This document shows, in pieces, positions 48,534-59,868 of a stretch of 64,000 bases of DNA (the first letter of the stretch is position 1; the number at the start of each line of letters is the position of its first letter). This DNA is from Biscogniauxia marginata. Lineage: Eukaryota; Ascomycota; Sordariomycetes; Xylariales; Xylariaceae. The position numbers and the translations under genes were made by a program. The stretch lies in contig MU404063.1 of assembly GCA_022695795.1 (NCBI GenBank), positions 124,001 through 188,000 of the forward strand. The letters run 5' to 3'. The notes under the pieces were generated by a model. It worked only from the letters and a program-made list of their open reading frames with translations, was not told where the DNA came from and did not search any database.

Positions 48534-48563
48534 TTAGGTACCTACCTAGGTACTTACCTAGGC
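48534..48563. repeat. TACCTAGGTA palindrome cluster
   Basis: Overlapping copies of AGGTACCTACCTAGGTA followed by TTACCTAGG. The same word recurs at 25355, 35293, 39758, 52962 and 55660-55710. Confidence 0.8.
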
Positions 48564-49117
48564 AAGTTGTTAACTTAAGCATTTAATGAGGTTTGATTTA
48601 GGCTAATACTACCGGTACGTATCTGCTAAGTACTGGTAGGTATTCTCGCAATCGCTTATCTGCATGGTGTTCATCTGTTCAACGACTGCGTGTCTGTTAA
48701 GTAAGCGACACCCTCAACGAGCAACTCACGTTGGCAATGCATCGCATCGCATCGCATCTGCATTGTACACAGCTGTATTTCCGGGGACACCGATTTCCCT
48801 ATGTGGGAAGGGTTACCTATCGATTTCTCGATACCGTAGCATTCAATCTGACCCTCGCTCGTACCGATATCCTGGTAAGCAGCGCACGTTTTGATGCTAT
48901 CTAGATGGATGTGGCTGCATATCTCCTCCTATGCAAGGCCGAACTTCCCCGTACGCACGAAAGCGAATTCCGAGGAGTAAGACACAAAAAGAAAAGAAAA
49001 TGCAGCGAGTCTTTCTTGGGTTCTGCAGGAGGGAATAAGAGGGTGGATTCGCCTGTATAGTACACGTCGCTATCTAATATAACATAATAGGGTATATTCC
49101 GGTTTTCTAACAGAGCT

Positions 49118-49150
49118 GTACGTGTACGTGTACGTGTATGTGTACGTATG
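49118..49150. repeat. GTACGT tandem repeat
   Basis: About five copies of GTACGT with a few T substitutions. Confidence 0.8.
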
Positions 49151-49436
49151 GGGTTTTTCGCTCAGCGGTCCATCCAAGCAGCCAATGCCGAAATCCTGAC
49201 ACGTAAATAAAAACCAAAATGCGCCGTCACGTAACCTCCTATCCGTCTAATAATTAAAACGAGTTTTTTTTTCTCCCGTTAACAACTCTAAACGCCAGTA
49301 CCCAAAATCCTCTCGGAACACCCGGCCTGATAATGTATTGAGTAATCGTACAGTCGTAATGCTTATTCCTTCCATGGAACGTTCAAGTGAGCGATCAGAA
49401 TGGAAGAAGGGTTCAAAGCTCGTTCCTTGGTGATGC

Positions 49437-51429
49437 CTAACTACTTCGGCCCTGCAGCAACCTAAGTCGACGCTCAGTATCGGCAAGGCTGATGCCCGTA
49501 TGTCCAGTCAGAAAATTGAATCCAATCAATGAATTTCGGTTACTCTGCCGGGTTCTAGAAGGGCTCCTCGAGCGGTCATTTTGGTTGCCCGCCGTCTCGG
49601 CCTGCGAACTTTCCGAGATGGTATCCATTGGATCTGTCAAGACTACCCGGTTAGGCGAGGTCGGCGCACTCATCGCTGTTTGGTAGTCTGGTAACGCAAG
49701 AGAGCCCGTATAGCTCGGCGTTCGTGGCAATGGCGCTCTTGTTGCTGTCGTGTAACTTGGCACCTTGCTCAGCTGCTCCATGTCTGGAAACTCGCGGTGC
49801 TCCGGTGGCGTATTATGACCTGACGGGCTCGCCCGACCTTCCTCGCTAGGGTGCCGGGATAAATCCGTCGAGTGGATCTGAGACGACTCTACTGTGTGCT
49901 CACCATCATGGTGGTGAGGTGTCACAGCCCCCGATCCAGTGGGCAGATATGCAGGGTTCCTTTGGGACTCTTCGAGCGACATGTGTTGTAATCTAGACGA
50001 CAAAGCCGCCGGCGGTACCGCTATGGCGTGAGCCATAGATCCTAGGTTCTCCGATGATCCGGATCTCGATAGGGTGTAGAAAGGACTGTTGAGACCGCTC
50101 TGCGCACCGGGTGTCATTATGCCACTGGAGTCTACATCGTCGTATAGTTGGTCAAGTACGTGCTGACCATAGCCTGGAGGAGCCATGTTCGATTGATCGT
50201 CCGGTCGTTCTCCAGATGTAGGGGTAGATGTAGACGTAGATGAAGACGTAGATGGATCGGGTGTCTGCGAGACGAGATTCCCCTCCTCGTCCAAGGGCAT
50301 ATTGGGCGAGATGAAAATTGTCACTGGCAGTGTGGCCCGGAGCTGCGTATGCGGTTAATACATGTAAACTGGTCCCAATGAGAGCATATATCGCATACCT
50401 CTGAAATATGCCCATCTGGGTTTTTAAGCCCAACAGTCAACTTAAGCTTGTGCCGAATCTTGATTCCGTGGGCCGTGCAGTCTTGGATGCACTTGTTTAG
50501 TTTCTTTGGCAACGGCAACTCCCTGTTGATGACCCATCCTTCCTGGCCGGTCTCCTCGATATTGTCTTGCCAGTGGTGCTCTCGGTCGACCTCGAAACTC
50601 CACATTGTAACTTCGCGATCGTGTTTGTGCAACCTCGTCGCGATGGCGTATCCCGAAACAGTGAACTCCTGAATCTCGATGAGCTTAACGGAAATAGTGC
50701 CCATCTCTAGGCCTTTCAGCAACGGTGTGAAGCGCATTTCGAGAGGCACGTTACTCCCGAATACGACGGCCTTCTGCGGAATGACCACCGAGTACTCGAT
50801 CTTGTTCGGCCATATGTTCTCGACACTCATAGCATGGTTGAACTCCAGGGCTGCAGGCTCTAACGTTCGGATGATTCGCAGTCGCTTGTGTGCATGGAGG
50901 TTCTTGCTGAGTTTCCCGCGAGAGACGGTCGCTTTCAGCACGTATGTGATACCGGTCTGGTAGAGTCCCTCCACGCTCTCGGCCGTATCGCCAGGCAGGA
51001 GGAGCTCGAAGGGCCATTCGTAGTTTCCAGGGACCAGAGTGTTGTGATGTGTCGTTTCTCCCACAAAAGGCGGCCAGGTGTGCCTCATAATAGTAGTCGT
51101 CCTGTCGACCTTCTGGTTGTGGATGCCGGAAGGCGTCTGCTTTCCATCGAGCCATGCAATCCGACAGTTTCCCATCAATCGCAGATGTACATCCTCAACC
51201 TTCAAGTGCTCTCGCAAACACAGTACCAGCACGCCCTTGAGCAGTTGCCCGGAGGCCTCATGCTCACCACCGCGAAAAACAATGAAGTCGTTCTCAAGGC
51301 TATGCCAAGATTTAGTAAAGGTTATGTCGTCATTTGTCCGCGGCCGAGCATCATCGCAACTTACCGAATTTCAAACAAGGTACAGGCGTTCCGACTAGCT
51401 ACCGATGTGAAGGGGTTAAACGACGGCAT
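49437..51429 (-). CDS. creD: Arrestin-related trafficking adaptor, CreD/Rod1-like
   Basis: Model complement(join(49437..50342,50399..51299,51365..51429)), 623 residues, introns of 56 and 65 bases. Alpha-arrestin adaptors recruit a HECT ubiquitin ligase (HulA/Rsp5) to nutrient transporters for endocytosis; CreD acts opposite CreB/CreC in carbon catabolite control. Seen: arrestin N domain starting at the conserved DFIVFRGGE (about 25-33), LVPGNYEWPFELLLPG, the signature 'RTLEPAALEFNHAMSVENIWPNK', arrestin C domain 'KIRHKLKL', 'NPDGHISELRATLPV' and 'IFISPN'. A PPGY motif (377-380) is a candidate WW-domain ligand. The 240-residue tail is Ser/Pro-rich with 'LSKVPSYTTATR' and 'ERRLRLLQGR' near the end, as in CreD. 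ApyA-type arrestins are the alternative. Start ATG 51429 lies in a short first exon. Confidence 0.88.
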
Positions 51430-52702
51430 GTCGTGTTTCTGTGCGAGATGTGTATTTGTTTGGGATGTTGTGGCAAATGTCCAAGGTCTGAGCTGTTCTG
51501 TGCTCAAAGAGCAAAACAGCGAAGGTCGCTGTGGTAAATGGAACAAAGGTGATGGAGAAGAACCATCGGCTCAGTTGCGCGCGTGGGTGGGCAGAAGGGG
51601 TGGTAATAAAGGGCGGCCACCAAAACCACTACGGCGAACCAACCAGCCAACAAACGAGTTGCCTGGCAGGCTTGTGGGACAGGTTTTTGATTGGAGTGGT
51701 AATAGGAATGGGCATTGAGCAAAAAGATAGAAAAGATAAAAAAGATACGAGCAGGAAAAAAGCTGAGACGGAGACGGGGTGGGTACAAATTAGTTTTATC
51801 TAAGGCAAGATATGTATCCAGGAGCGGCGTCGACAATACATATCAAGTCTGTGCCCCAATCAGAGTCGAAAGGGGGGCAGTATAGGTATGTACCTTGACC
51901 TTGAAGGGTACCTTGATTAAATTTGAGTTTTGGGTTGGTGACGGATTCGATGACGGGGCGCAGGCGATTGAAGATACAAGCAAAAGGGGGGCGTAGAGAC
52001 GCACTCGGTCGCTTGGTCTCCCTTGGTATTTTCGACCAATTTTTTCTTTAAAGTAACGGTGTTAGTTTCTAGAAGGCTAAGGGTCACAAGCTAGAACCAG
52101 ACGGCACGACGGTGATTGCCGGGCAGTCTAGTCGCATGTGCAGGACGGTCAAGTGTAAGTCTGGTGCTTGTACTACTACCTAATAAACGGCCAACTGACC
52201 CGATAGCCAGACCCGGCGGGCATCAGCAGGTGGACTCTCCGCTAGCATTAAACGGAATGGTCTGGTGGCAAGATGGTGGGACCATAGGGCTCCGCTTGGC
52301 AAGGGGCAGCGAAGTGGTTCGGCGAAGGAGTTGCGCGACGGGAGCGGAGCCCTGGCGGAAACTGCTTTTCATATGCTCTAGTTTAGTTTAGGTTTCGCAC
52401 GACTAGTCAGTCGTAAGTTACCTGCTGCGTTCATGCAATCCATCCATTGCCGCATTCATCTGTGTGCGACTCGACTTGTACGCTCCCGTCAGATCTGCCC
52501 GCGCTCGCACGCTTACCTTCTTTGGCACCTCCGCCTACCAACCGGCCAATGCATGATTTGGATTAGTTAGGTATCTCTGTAGGCGATCGCATCTGGTGCA
52601 TCGGACGCGGAGGTCATACCGCCGTAGATTCTCAGCAGATTTCGCAATGTCCACCACTTCTATACTAGTGATCCTAGAACTGAGGTTGAAGAGCTACCAG
52701 AT

Positions 52703-52717
52703 CCCCCCCCCCCCCCC
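52703..52717. repeat. Poly-C tract
   Basis: Fifteen consecutive C bases, probably length-variable. Confidence 0.85.
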
Positions 52718-55321
52718 AACGCAGCACAGCCATGACGATGTTGGCTGTCATCTGATCCTACATAAGCGCATCGACATCTAGCGTGCAAGAGTGACGACTG
52801 AGCAGTCGTAGTAGGAAGACAAAAAGAGGATATATTTAGTTTAGCTCAGAATGTTGTTTTCATACCTAACCTTACAAGACCTTATCGTTACAAAGCAACC
52901 CGTTAGTCGCATATATACCGTATATATTTAGATAAGTCCATACTCTTGGTAGTCTACTTACATACCTACCTAGGTATTAGAGCTCCACTGAAAAAAAACC
53001 CCAGGCTACCTACAGACGCTTCGGCTTCGATAAAACAAATAATGCTTCGAGTTCAATTTTGCAATCGCGCACGCCGATAGCGCAATGATGAGAAGGCTGA
53101 TAATGCAACCTGCACCCTGCACAAGCACGTCCCAGGGCAAGGCCGATATATTGAATTTATTGATGTTTCCTTCAGGTACGACTTTGCATGTGTTGAAACT
53201 CTGGATGTTGGTGATTCAACTTTCCGGGCAGGCGATCTGAAGATCCCCCGAGGTCGCTGCTCCTGGGAGCAACACCTGCTAGGATAATAGATAGCACACT
53301 GTCTGTCTGACGCCCGAGTGTCAAGCGACCTAGGCCTCGGGGGGCGGCGTCGCACGAAGGGGTTTGCATGGCTTAGCTTCAATGGGCTGACAGTATAAAA
53401 GCGCCCTAAAGACGCACTGCTACGATAGCATGCACGGGTTCCTGAGCACTGGGACGCGGTGGCCTACTCCACGACTGCACCACGACCAGCATGGAATGGA
53501 AATCAAAGTTCGGGACAATGAACTGCCGCTGCACCGAAGAATCGCCAGCATCCATCGTACGAATGCCTAACTACCGAGCTCGTCAAGGCGAATCAATCAC
53601 GCATCAACCAGCACATGACAGATGCCATCGCTATCTACATACTCTACGAAAGCAGAACCCTCGAGAATAATTAGAAGCACAGGAGGAGTGAGGTGGCAGA
53701 GGGGCAATACGTGAGGCCGTTTTGAATCGTGATGTGGGAATATTAAATTCATCCCAGCCCAAATCGTGGCGCCGCTGACGGAGAGTCCCGAAATCGCTGT
53801 TAGCTCGACTTATCATTAGCCCGACTCGACTCGCAACTTGATGGAAGAAACCCAAATCATCCACAACGTTCTAACTAACTAGAGCTAGGTTGGGTATGTT
53901 CAAGATTGCCCTGCCCTTTCATTCCTCAAATGTCGTCTCAAGGAGACACACGTCGCGGCATTAGAGGCGACCCAATTCGAACCTTCCTTGCATGAAAGCT
54001 TTGATCGCTTCCGAAGCTTTGCGAAGCTCCGCATCGTAAGAGGAATGCATATGATTGAATGGAAGGGGGTATCCACTAGGTAGAAAAACCTGTTCTGAGA
54101 AACCTAGAGCGAGAAAAAAAAAAAAGGAATTCACACCAACGGGATTCCCTCAGCCAGCAAGAGTTGTCCCGGAATAAGGCCTCGAGCGCACAGCTCCGCT
54201 GATCATACATACGTACAATTACATCCGGCCTATGGCCGTGGTCACCAACCCAGAAGCCAATAGGACCTCGCCGCGGTTTGAGCCTCCCGGGCGGGAGACT
54301 CTTAACCACATGTAGGCTAGAGTCCCAAACGCTTGCAGGCCGGGAAACATACATATATGAAGGGTTCGCACGCTTATTGGCCCGTGAGGACTACGACTAG
54401 GGCTTAAAGCGACGGCGCATATTATGTCTGGCAGCGGGTCGTATACCGACAGAGATAAGGTCAAACCGCCGCGAGCCGAAGGGGAAGAGAGGCGGGCCCG
54501 TGAGCAAGGCGTGACGGGTAGGCAACGGTAGTGGTAAAAAAAACTATTAATTTAGCTTAGATCTGACCTGCAGGCTGCCGGTGTCAAAGACGCGACTCCT
54601 GACGTTTAGAAGAGATCCACTACGCAACGCCCGGCTTGGCCCTGATCGAGCTAGAATCGTGGACGAAACCCTTAACGATGGATATTGCTGACCACATAAG
54701 AGGGCTAGTTAGCTATCTAGTGAACTTACATAGCTCTATCTTGCACACTATGTCAGCTATTGGGCACAGGTGCATGAAGCTATGAGGCGGAGCTTCCTCT
54801 AGCTCCAGATCTACCTTTATATATATATTTCTCAATGATAAGGAAAGAAAATGACCAAAACTCTAGCTACCTGGTAGAACTCGTGATATCATATTGTTGT
54901 ATTTTACAACAACCAACTTCATCATTCTCAAACACATGACATAGCAAGACGTGTGAAGATTAGATAAGTAGCTCGGCATATTATAGATCACCAGATCTCA
55001 AGTCCTGGCTTAAAATTTCCCTTTTCTCCCGCCGCCTAGCCGAGCGGAGCGGGAAGAAACACGGGAAACTTGCCGTCCTGGGAAAAGAGTAGAAAAGGGA
55101 AAAAAAGGCTTGTTTGGTACGGAGCCATAGATATCCTGGATCACCAGGATGAGTCACGTTGGGTTCGAACTGGAACTGGAACTTGAGACTCGAGCGTGAT
55201 GTGACGTGACGTGAACGTGACTGAAATAGGTAAACCACGAGAGTCCATCATCTACACTAATCTCGCCGGGAAAAAAAAAGGTTTAGATCCCTCACTTTCG
55301 CCTCCCCAGCATGGCAATACA

Positions 55322-55499
55322 ACATAGTACATAGTACATAGTACATAATGCAATATAATAAAACCCTCAAAATATGTAGATATCAAGGACCTGCCGTACC
55401 TAGCAGACGCCCTGATGGTGAGGTTATAATTTCCTAGTACAGAACAATGAAAAATATGCCCACACAGGTAGTATACCGCATATCGCATATCGCATATCG
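55322..55499. repeat. Short ACATAGT and CATATCG tandem repeats
   Basis: ACATAGT repeats at 55322-55348 (about 3.5 copies) and CATATCG repeats at 55478-55499 (about 3 copies), with non-repetitive DNA between. Confidence 0.75.
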
Positions 55500-56652
55500 A
55501 AAATTTAATGATCAATAAAAAAAAGAGAGAACGCCGGTTTTTCCCGAAGATGGATACCTTCCACCTGGATATTTTCTCAATGCGCCACCCCAAATTTTCG
55601 CAACGTCTCTCTTTCCGAAATTTTTCTTCTTGGATTGCGCCATTAGTGATATGTAGACAGGTACCTACCTTATGTACCTAGACAGATACATACCTAGGTA
55701 CGGACGTAGGTAGATAGAAAATGGATCAAGTCCAAGTGTCGCCCAGCCCTGTAGATTCCAAAAAGGTGGATTTCTACTAGGTTATCTATCTCGGTGTGGG
55801 GCGAGTCAAAGTTACCAGCGAAGTTTAGGTTCGATTCCTGTTACCTAGCGCTATGGGTAGATATCTCGCTGGTACTCTTTCTTGGGAAGGGAACGAAAAA
55901 AAAAAGTGAAGAACCTTAGAGGGCGAAAAAAAGAACTGGAGCCGGGGAGTGGAAATCCCGAAGTCCATCGTCCAATCCACGTGGGGAGGGGTGACGCAAG
56001 ATGGGGAGGAGGGAAAGAAAAGAAAAAAGAAAAAAATCTTGACCTGAACGAATTACCCACTAGAGCTACCCGATGCAATTCCTCGCTGCATGGGTACCTA
56101 CAGTAGTTGCTATGCCGCGCGTGTGTAGGGCCGAATTAGGTAAACTTCGAAACAAATGAGGCTCTCGACTTGATTCATCAGACCCCCCCCCCTCCTTTGC
56201 TGCAGGGCGTATGTACAAAACGTGCATGCGAGCACATCTGATGCCGCCTTGACGCCCCCCCTTGCCAAAACCACCGCCATGGACGTGTGTGTGCGTGGTC
56301 GATGTGAACTCGAGATGTATCACAGCCCAGGGTATAATAGGCATCAGTCGACTTTTCATGCTTCAACTGGCAATAAATCTGGTAGTAATGTCGCTCTAAA
56401 AACTGCTGAATCCACACTAACACCGAAAAGCCTCCGGTCTCGTCTCCGGATCGCCCCGGCACCCAATAGTTTGAGGACTGTTCCATCCCGGAAGAAACTC
56501 TCCATATGCCAAACCATGCCGTTGTTAGCGACAACTCATTACTCCTACACCATGATTTCCGGAAACTGCAGGCCGCTTAATAGATTCTGCTGTCATGTAT
56601 CCGCTTGGGATGGAGGATCTGACGGCCGGCTCCACGTTCTGAGATGGCCTAT

Positions 56653-58792
56653 TTAATATCTTAGCGCGCAGTCGTGAGCATCATGAAGGTGACCAAGCAT
56701 ACCTATCTTACAGCTCGTCATAATGGCATCTTCAGTAAACTCGATCCAGCTGAGCGGATCTTTATCGGCGATCTTGGTCAATACTGGGGGCAAAATCGCT
56801 ACTCTCTGTCGTGGCTCGACGGGATGGTTGATTATCTTCTCTTCTTCAATGTCCAATACCGACACGACAGAGTCCGGCCGTATCATACTTGCCGAGGTAC
56901 CCTGTGTCTCAGCCCGCTGCAATGGAGGTACTCGAGAGGAGACGGAGCCGCGTTGCCGGTTAGATGCCTGCTGAAGTGTTTAGCCCCTATATCCGAAAGA
57001 GTATTGAGGTGAGTAACGGACCGCCTTTGGTTTGTGTAGCATTCCTACGTTGAAATCCCAGAGACACAATCTACAGTCTTCCCCCACGCTGCCAAAACGA
57101 TAGTTTCTTTCGTCGCATCTCCACGGATCAAAGGCTACCGAAGTCACCCACGACTGATGACCTTGACATCGTGCTATGAGCGTCGTATCCTCGGGGCACC
57201 AAATGGAGATCAAATCGTCTTGCCCTCCTGTCAGGACGTATTTACCGTCCGGGGACCAGCAGACGCAGGTAAAACCTCCGTAGTACGCATTATACACACC
57301 GAGAAGCCTGTAACATGGTTAATTTAGCTACTTCGAAGTCAGTGTCGCGAATACCTACTCTTCTTTGAGATAGTCGATAATGCGCATTGTTCCGTCTTCA
57401 GAGACCACGGCAAGATGGCGGTTATTGGGTGAGAACTTGAAGGCGTTGATACGTTGGTTCGATAGCTTCCAGACAGCTACGGGATTGGTTTTCTGATTTT
57501 TCGAATGCACCGATTTTAACACGGATATATCCCTGAAGTGGTCGGCGGCTTTATGAGGTGCGGGCTCCCCGCTGCATCTGGCCTCCTCCTCTTCCAGGTT
57601 AAAGATTGCGTCCTCCTTCTCCTTATCGTACACTACCAACGAACCATCCATATGTGCAGCCAGAAAAAGATTCTCCGCCCCGGGGATCCAACGTATTTGG
57701 GAGACTGGCGTCTTGTTGATTACACCCTATTTCTTTTTAGCTTTCAGATCACGGCAATACAAACCTTGCTTCCTTACATTTTTATTCAGTCTTGTGTATC
57801 TCTGAGACATCGGTTCCCACCAAATAACCTCACCAGTTGAAAACCCCATGATGACATCTATATGGCTAAGGCTCTTGGTGGCTAGGTTGACATCATGGCT
57901 CAAGCAGTGAGCCTTTGTAAACAGGATCTTAGTCAAGTAATCGGCCTTATTTGAGGATGACAAGTCTAGCCACTGGAAAGCACGGTTGATATTTGCGAAC
58001 GCGAACAGTCCATTTCCCGGTCGATCCAAGAGCTTCTTGGAGATGCTCTCATTGACGATGACACGCGAGATGAAGGATGAATTACTCTTAGTCATGTTGT
58101 TCTTGGGCTTCCGCCGCTTGTTAGGGTCCCTAGTCTTTTCCGGCACGAGGAGGGCATTCCCGTCGCCAAAGGCTGGAGCGGAAGCCGCAGTCACGGAGGT
58201 CGAGGGACCCCCATCACTAAGTGACGTACCTCTCCCCTCACCATCACTACTCAGCTTCGCATCATTGGAGTATCGGCTCTCATTCGGGTGCTCGGCTATA
58301 CTAGGAGACAGGGTGGTCATCGACGCCAGCTTATAGAAAGCCGGCGGCGGGGCTCGTGGTTCTATGCTGAAGAGCGAGATTCTCGTGCCAGCCTGGGCAG
58401 GTTGCGGAGTTGTAGCCAACGGATTGGGGTTGACGACCGGGGCTTCTGAGGGATGCGGCGGCGGTGTCGCGAGGAGTAGATCTTCCTTGAGCACGTATGT
58501 CCCTGTTCCATAGCTTCAGCATCGGGCCCGAAGGTATGGGGCGGTTGCCAGCGGCTTCCTACCCTCTCCCGCCAGGAATTGGTCTTCGGGATTCGACAGT
58601 ATATTGTTGGTCTCGATCATAGGGGTCGCATGGCCGGCAGCGACAGCAGCATTATAAGCCGCCTGGGTCGGATACCTGGGCGGAGGCGGTAGTACACTAA
58701 CCGTGCAGTCGTTAGCGGTCTGCGCATCGCGATGGTCGAGGAGCACAGCATAGCTCTTAGCCCTCTCTAGGTTAGGATAATACTCACAACAT
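56653..58792 (-). CDS. creC: Catabolite repression protein CreC (WD40)
   Basis: Model complement(join(56653..56967,57022..57307,57359..57726,57778..58502,58563..58696,58788..58792)), 610 residues with five introns of 51-91 bases. CreC stabilises the deubiquitinase CreB; the pair counteracts ubiquitylation of transporters and regulators in carbon repression. Homologue of human WDR20. Seen: N-terminal VLPPPPRYP, '[11 protein letters not shown]', a Lys-rich '[20 protein letters not shown]', then WD repeats with [16 protein letters not shown], '[13 protein letters not shown]', '[20 protein letters not shown]', '[12 protein letters not shown]', [10 protein letters not shown] and [12 protein letters not shown] long insert precedes the last blade ([15 protein letters not shown]). 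The first exon is only ATGTT: its GTGAGT donor and the CTAAC-TTAG acceptor restore the family start MFVLPPPP. No other ATG fits. Confidence 0.93.
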
Positions 58793-59868
58793 GGCGACTG
58801 ATCAACAAGACTCAATTACTTTCTAAATATATTGTCCGACTGGGTATGTATTAAGCGTGGTATACGATGTAGGCAGGCTGTGCGCTGCTAAGAATGTCTC
58901 GGACGATATTAATGTAGCGGGGTATGGGTATCTAATAAGAGGCCGCTTCGCTTTTTTGATAAGATGGTCATTAATTTAACGTGAATGTGCAGTGCTGGAG
59001 GATTCAGGAGAGAAGAGATGAAGTCAATTGCTTGTTTGTCGCGGCGCCAATGCACAAGGTATGGTTTCCCGTATGGCTTCCCGTATGGCTTCCCGTATCG
59101 CTGCTAGACAAGGATTCAAGGCGGTTTGGGACAAGGTGTGGGGTAGATCCTGTCAGTTGCTGAGGGGAAATTCGGGATTTTGGAGCTGAGCAGAACTGCT
59201 ATTACCTAGGCTGGTAGGGAACAGCGGTCCAGTTGCGTCAGGGCTGTTCAGCCATTTACCTAAGGTATACAAAGTACCTACCTGGTATGTTTCTTGCTGA
59301 CGTAGGTATTGAAACATTGTATTTATACATGTCGCCTTACCGAAAAATCTCTTCCATTCCACTTAGTAACTAATAAACAACCACGAAGGTTCGACAAGAG
59401 AGAAGAAGAAAAGACGAAAGGAAAGGAAGAACCTGGGCTTATTAGCGATTACATATAAGGAATGTTGATTGGAGCTTTTCCGCTAAATTGCATGTTGCAT
59501 TCTGGTACTAAACCTTCGACTATTGAATTGCCCCATATTGCGCGTCTCTGTCAAGGAAGGCATTACCCGTCTTATAATCTGTAATCTGTAATCGCCGGCC
59601 ATTTGCACCTCCAATCAATCGAGCAACCACTGCTCAACCACTAAAACATACTCTCACCGCAGCTTTCAACACTAACCTGCCTAGCTCACTTGCCAATTTT
59701 CCTTCCTTTAAACCTCTGCGATCATTCCAACAATCATCTCGTTTATCCCGCCCCGCTTGCTTGCCATCTCTCACGGTCTGCTCGTTGCGACTGCTGCTGC
59801 ATCTGCATCTCCAGGAATGGCATCGCACTGAGGGAGCCCCGTCCGTCACGACTCGGTGCCTAATCAGT
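58793..59868. promoter_or_regulatory. Divergent promoter region, creC / gem1
   Basis: 1.1 kb between the two divergent start codons. A CTTCCCGTATGG word is repeated three times at about 59063-59098. The gem1 side is pyrimidine-rich (59640-59800). No other gene is seen. Confidence 0.5.

Larger units (their letters stand above)
47810..49436. other. Slm1 5' region and intergenic repeats
   Basis: The part 47810-48203 probably contains 5' exon(s) of the Slm1-like gene. The rest shows dense TACCTAGGTA-type palindromes (48534-48563), GCATC pentamers (48738-48759) and a GTACGT repeat (49118-49150). No other gene is seen. Confidence 0.5.
51430..56652. other. 5.2 kb gene-poor region
   Basis: Only short, motif-free frames. 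It contains a run of 15 C (52703-52717), ACATAGT repeats (55322-55348), CATATCG repeats (55478-55499) and several CCTAGGTA palindromes (52962-52977, 55660-55710). No gene is supported. Confidence 0.4.

Noticed and set aside
50888..51718. 276-codon plus-strand frame
   Set aside because: Mostly antisense to the arrestin gene and without any domain.
55829..55850. Possible tRNA T-loop (GTTCGATTC)
   Set aside because: The flanking bases do not form a T-stem and no acceptor or anticodon arm can be built.
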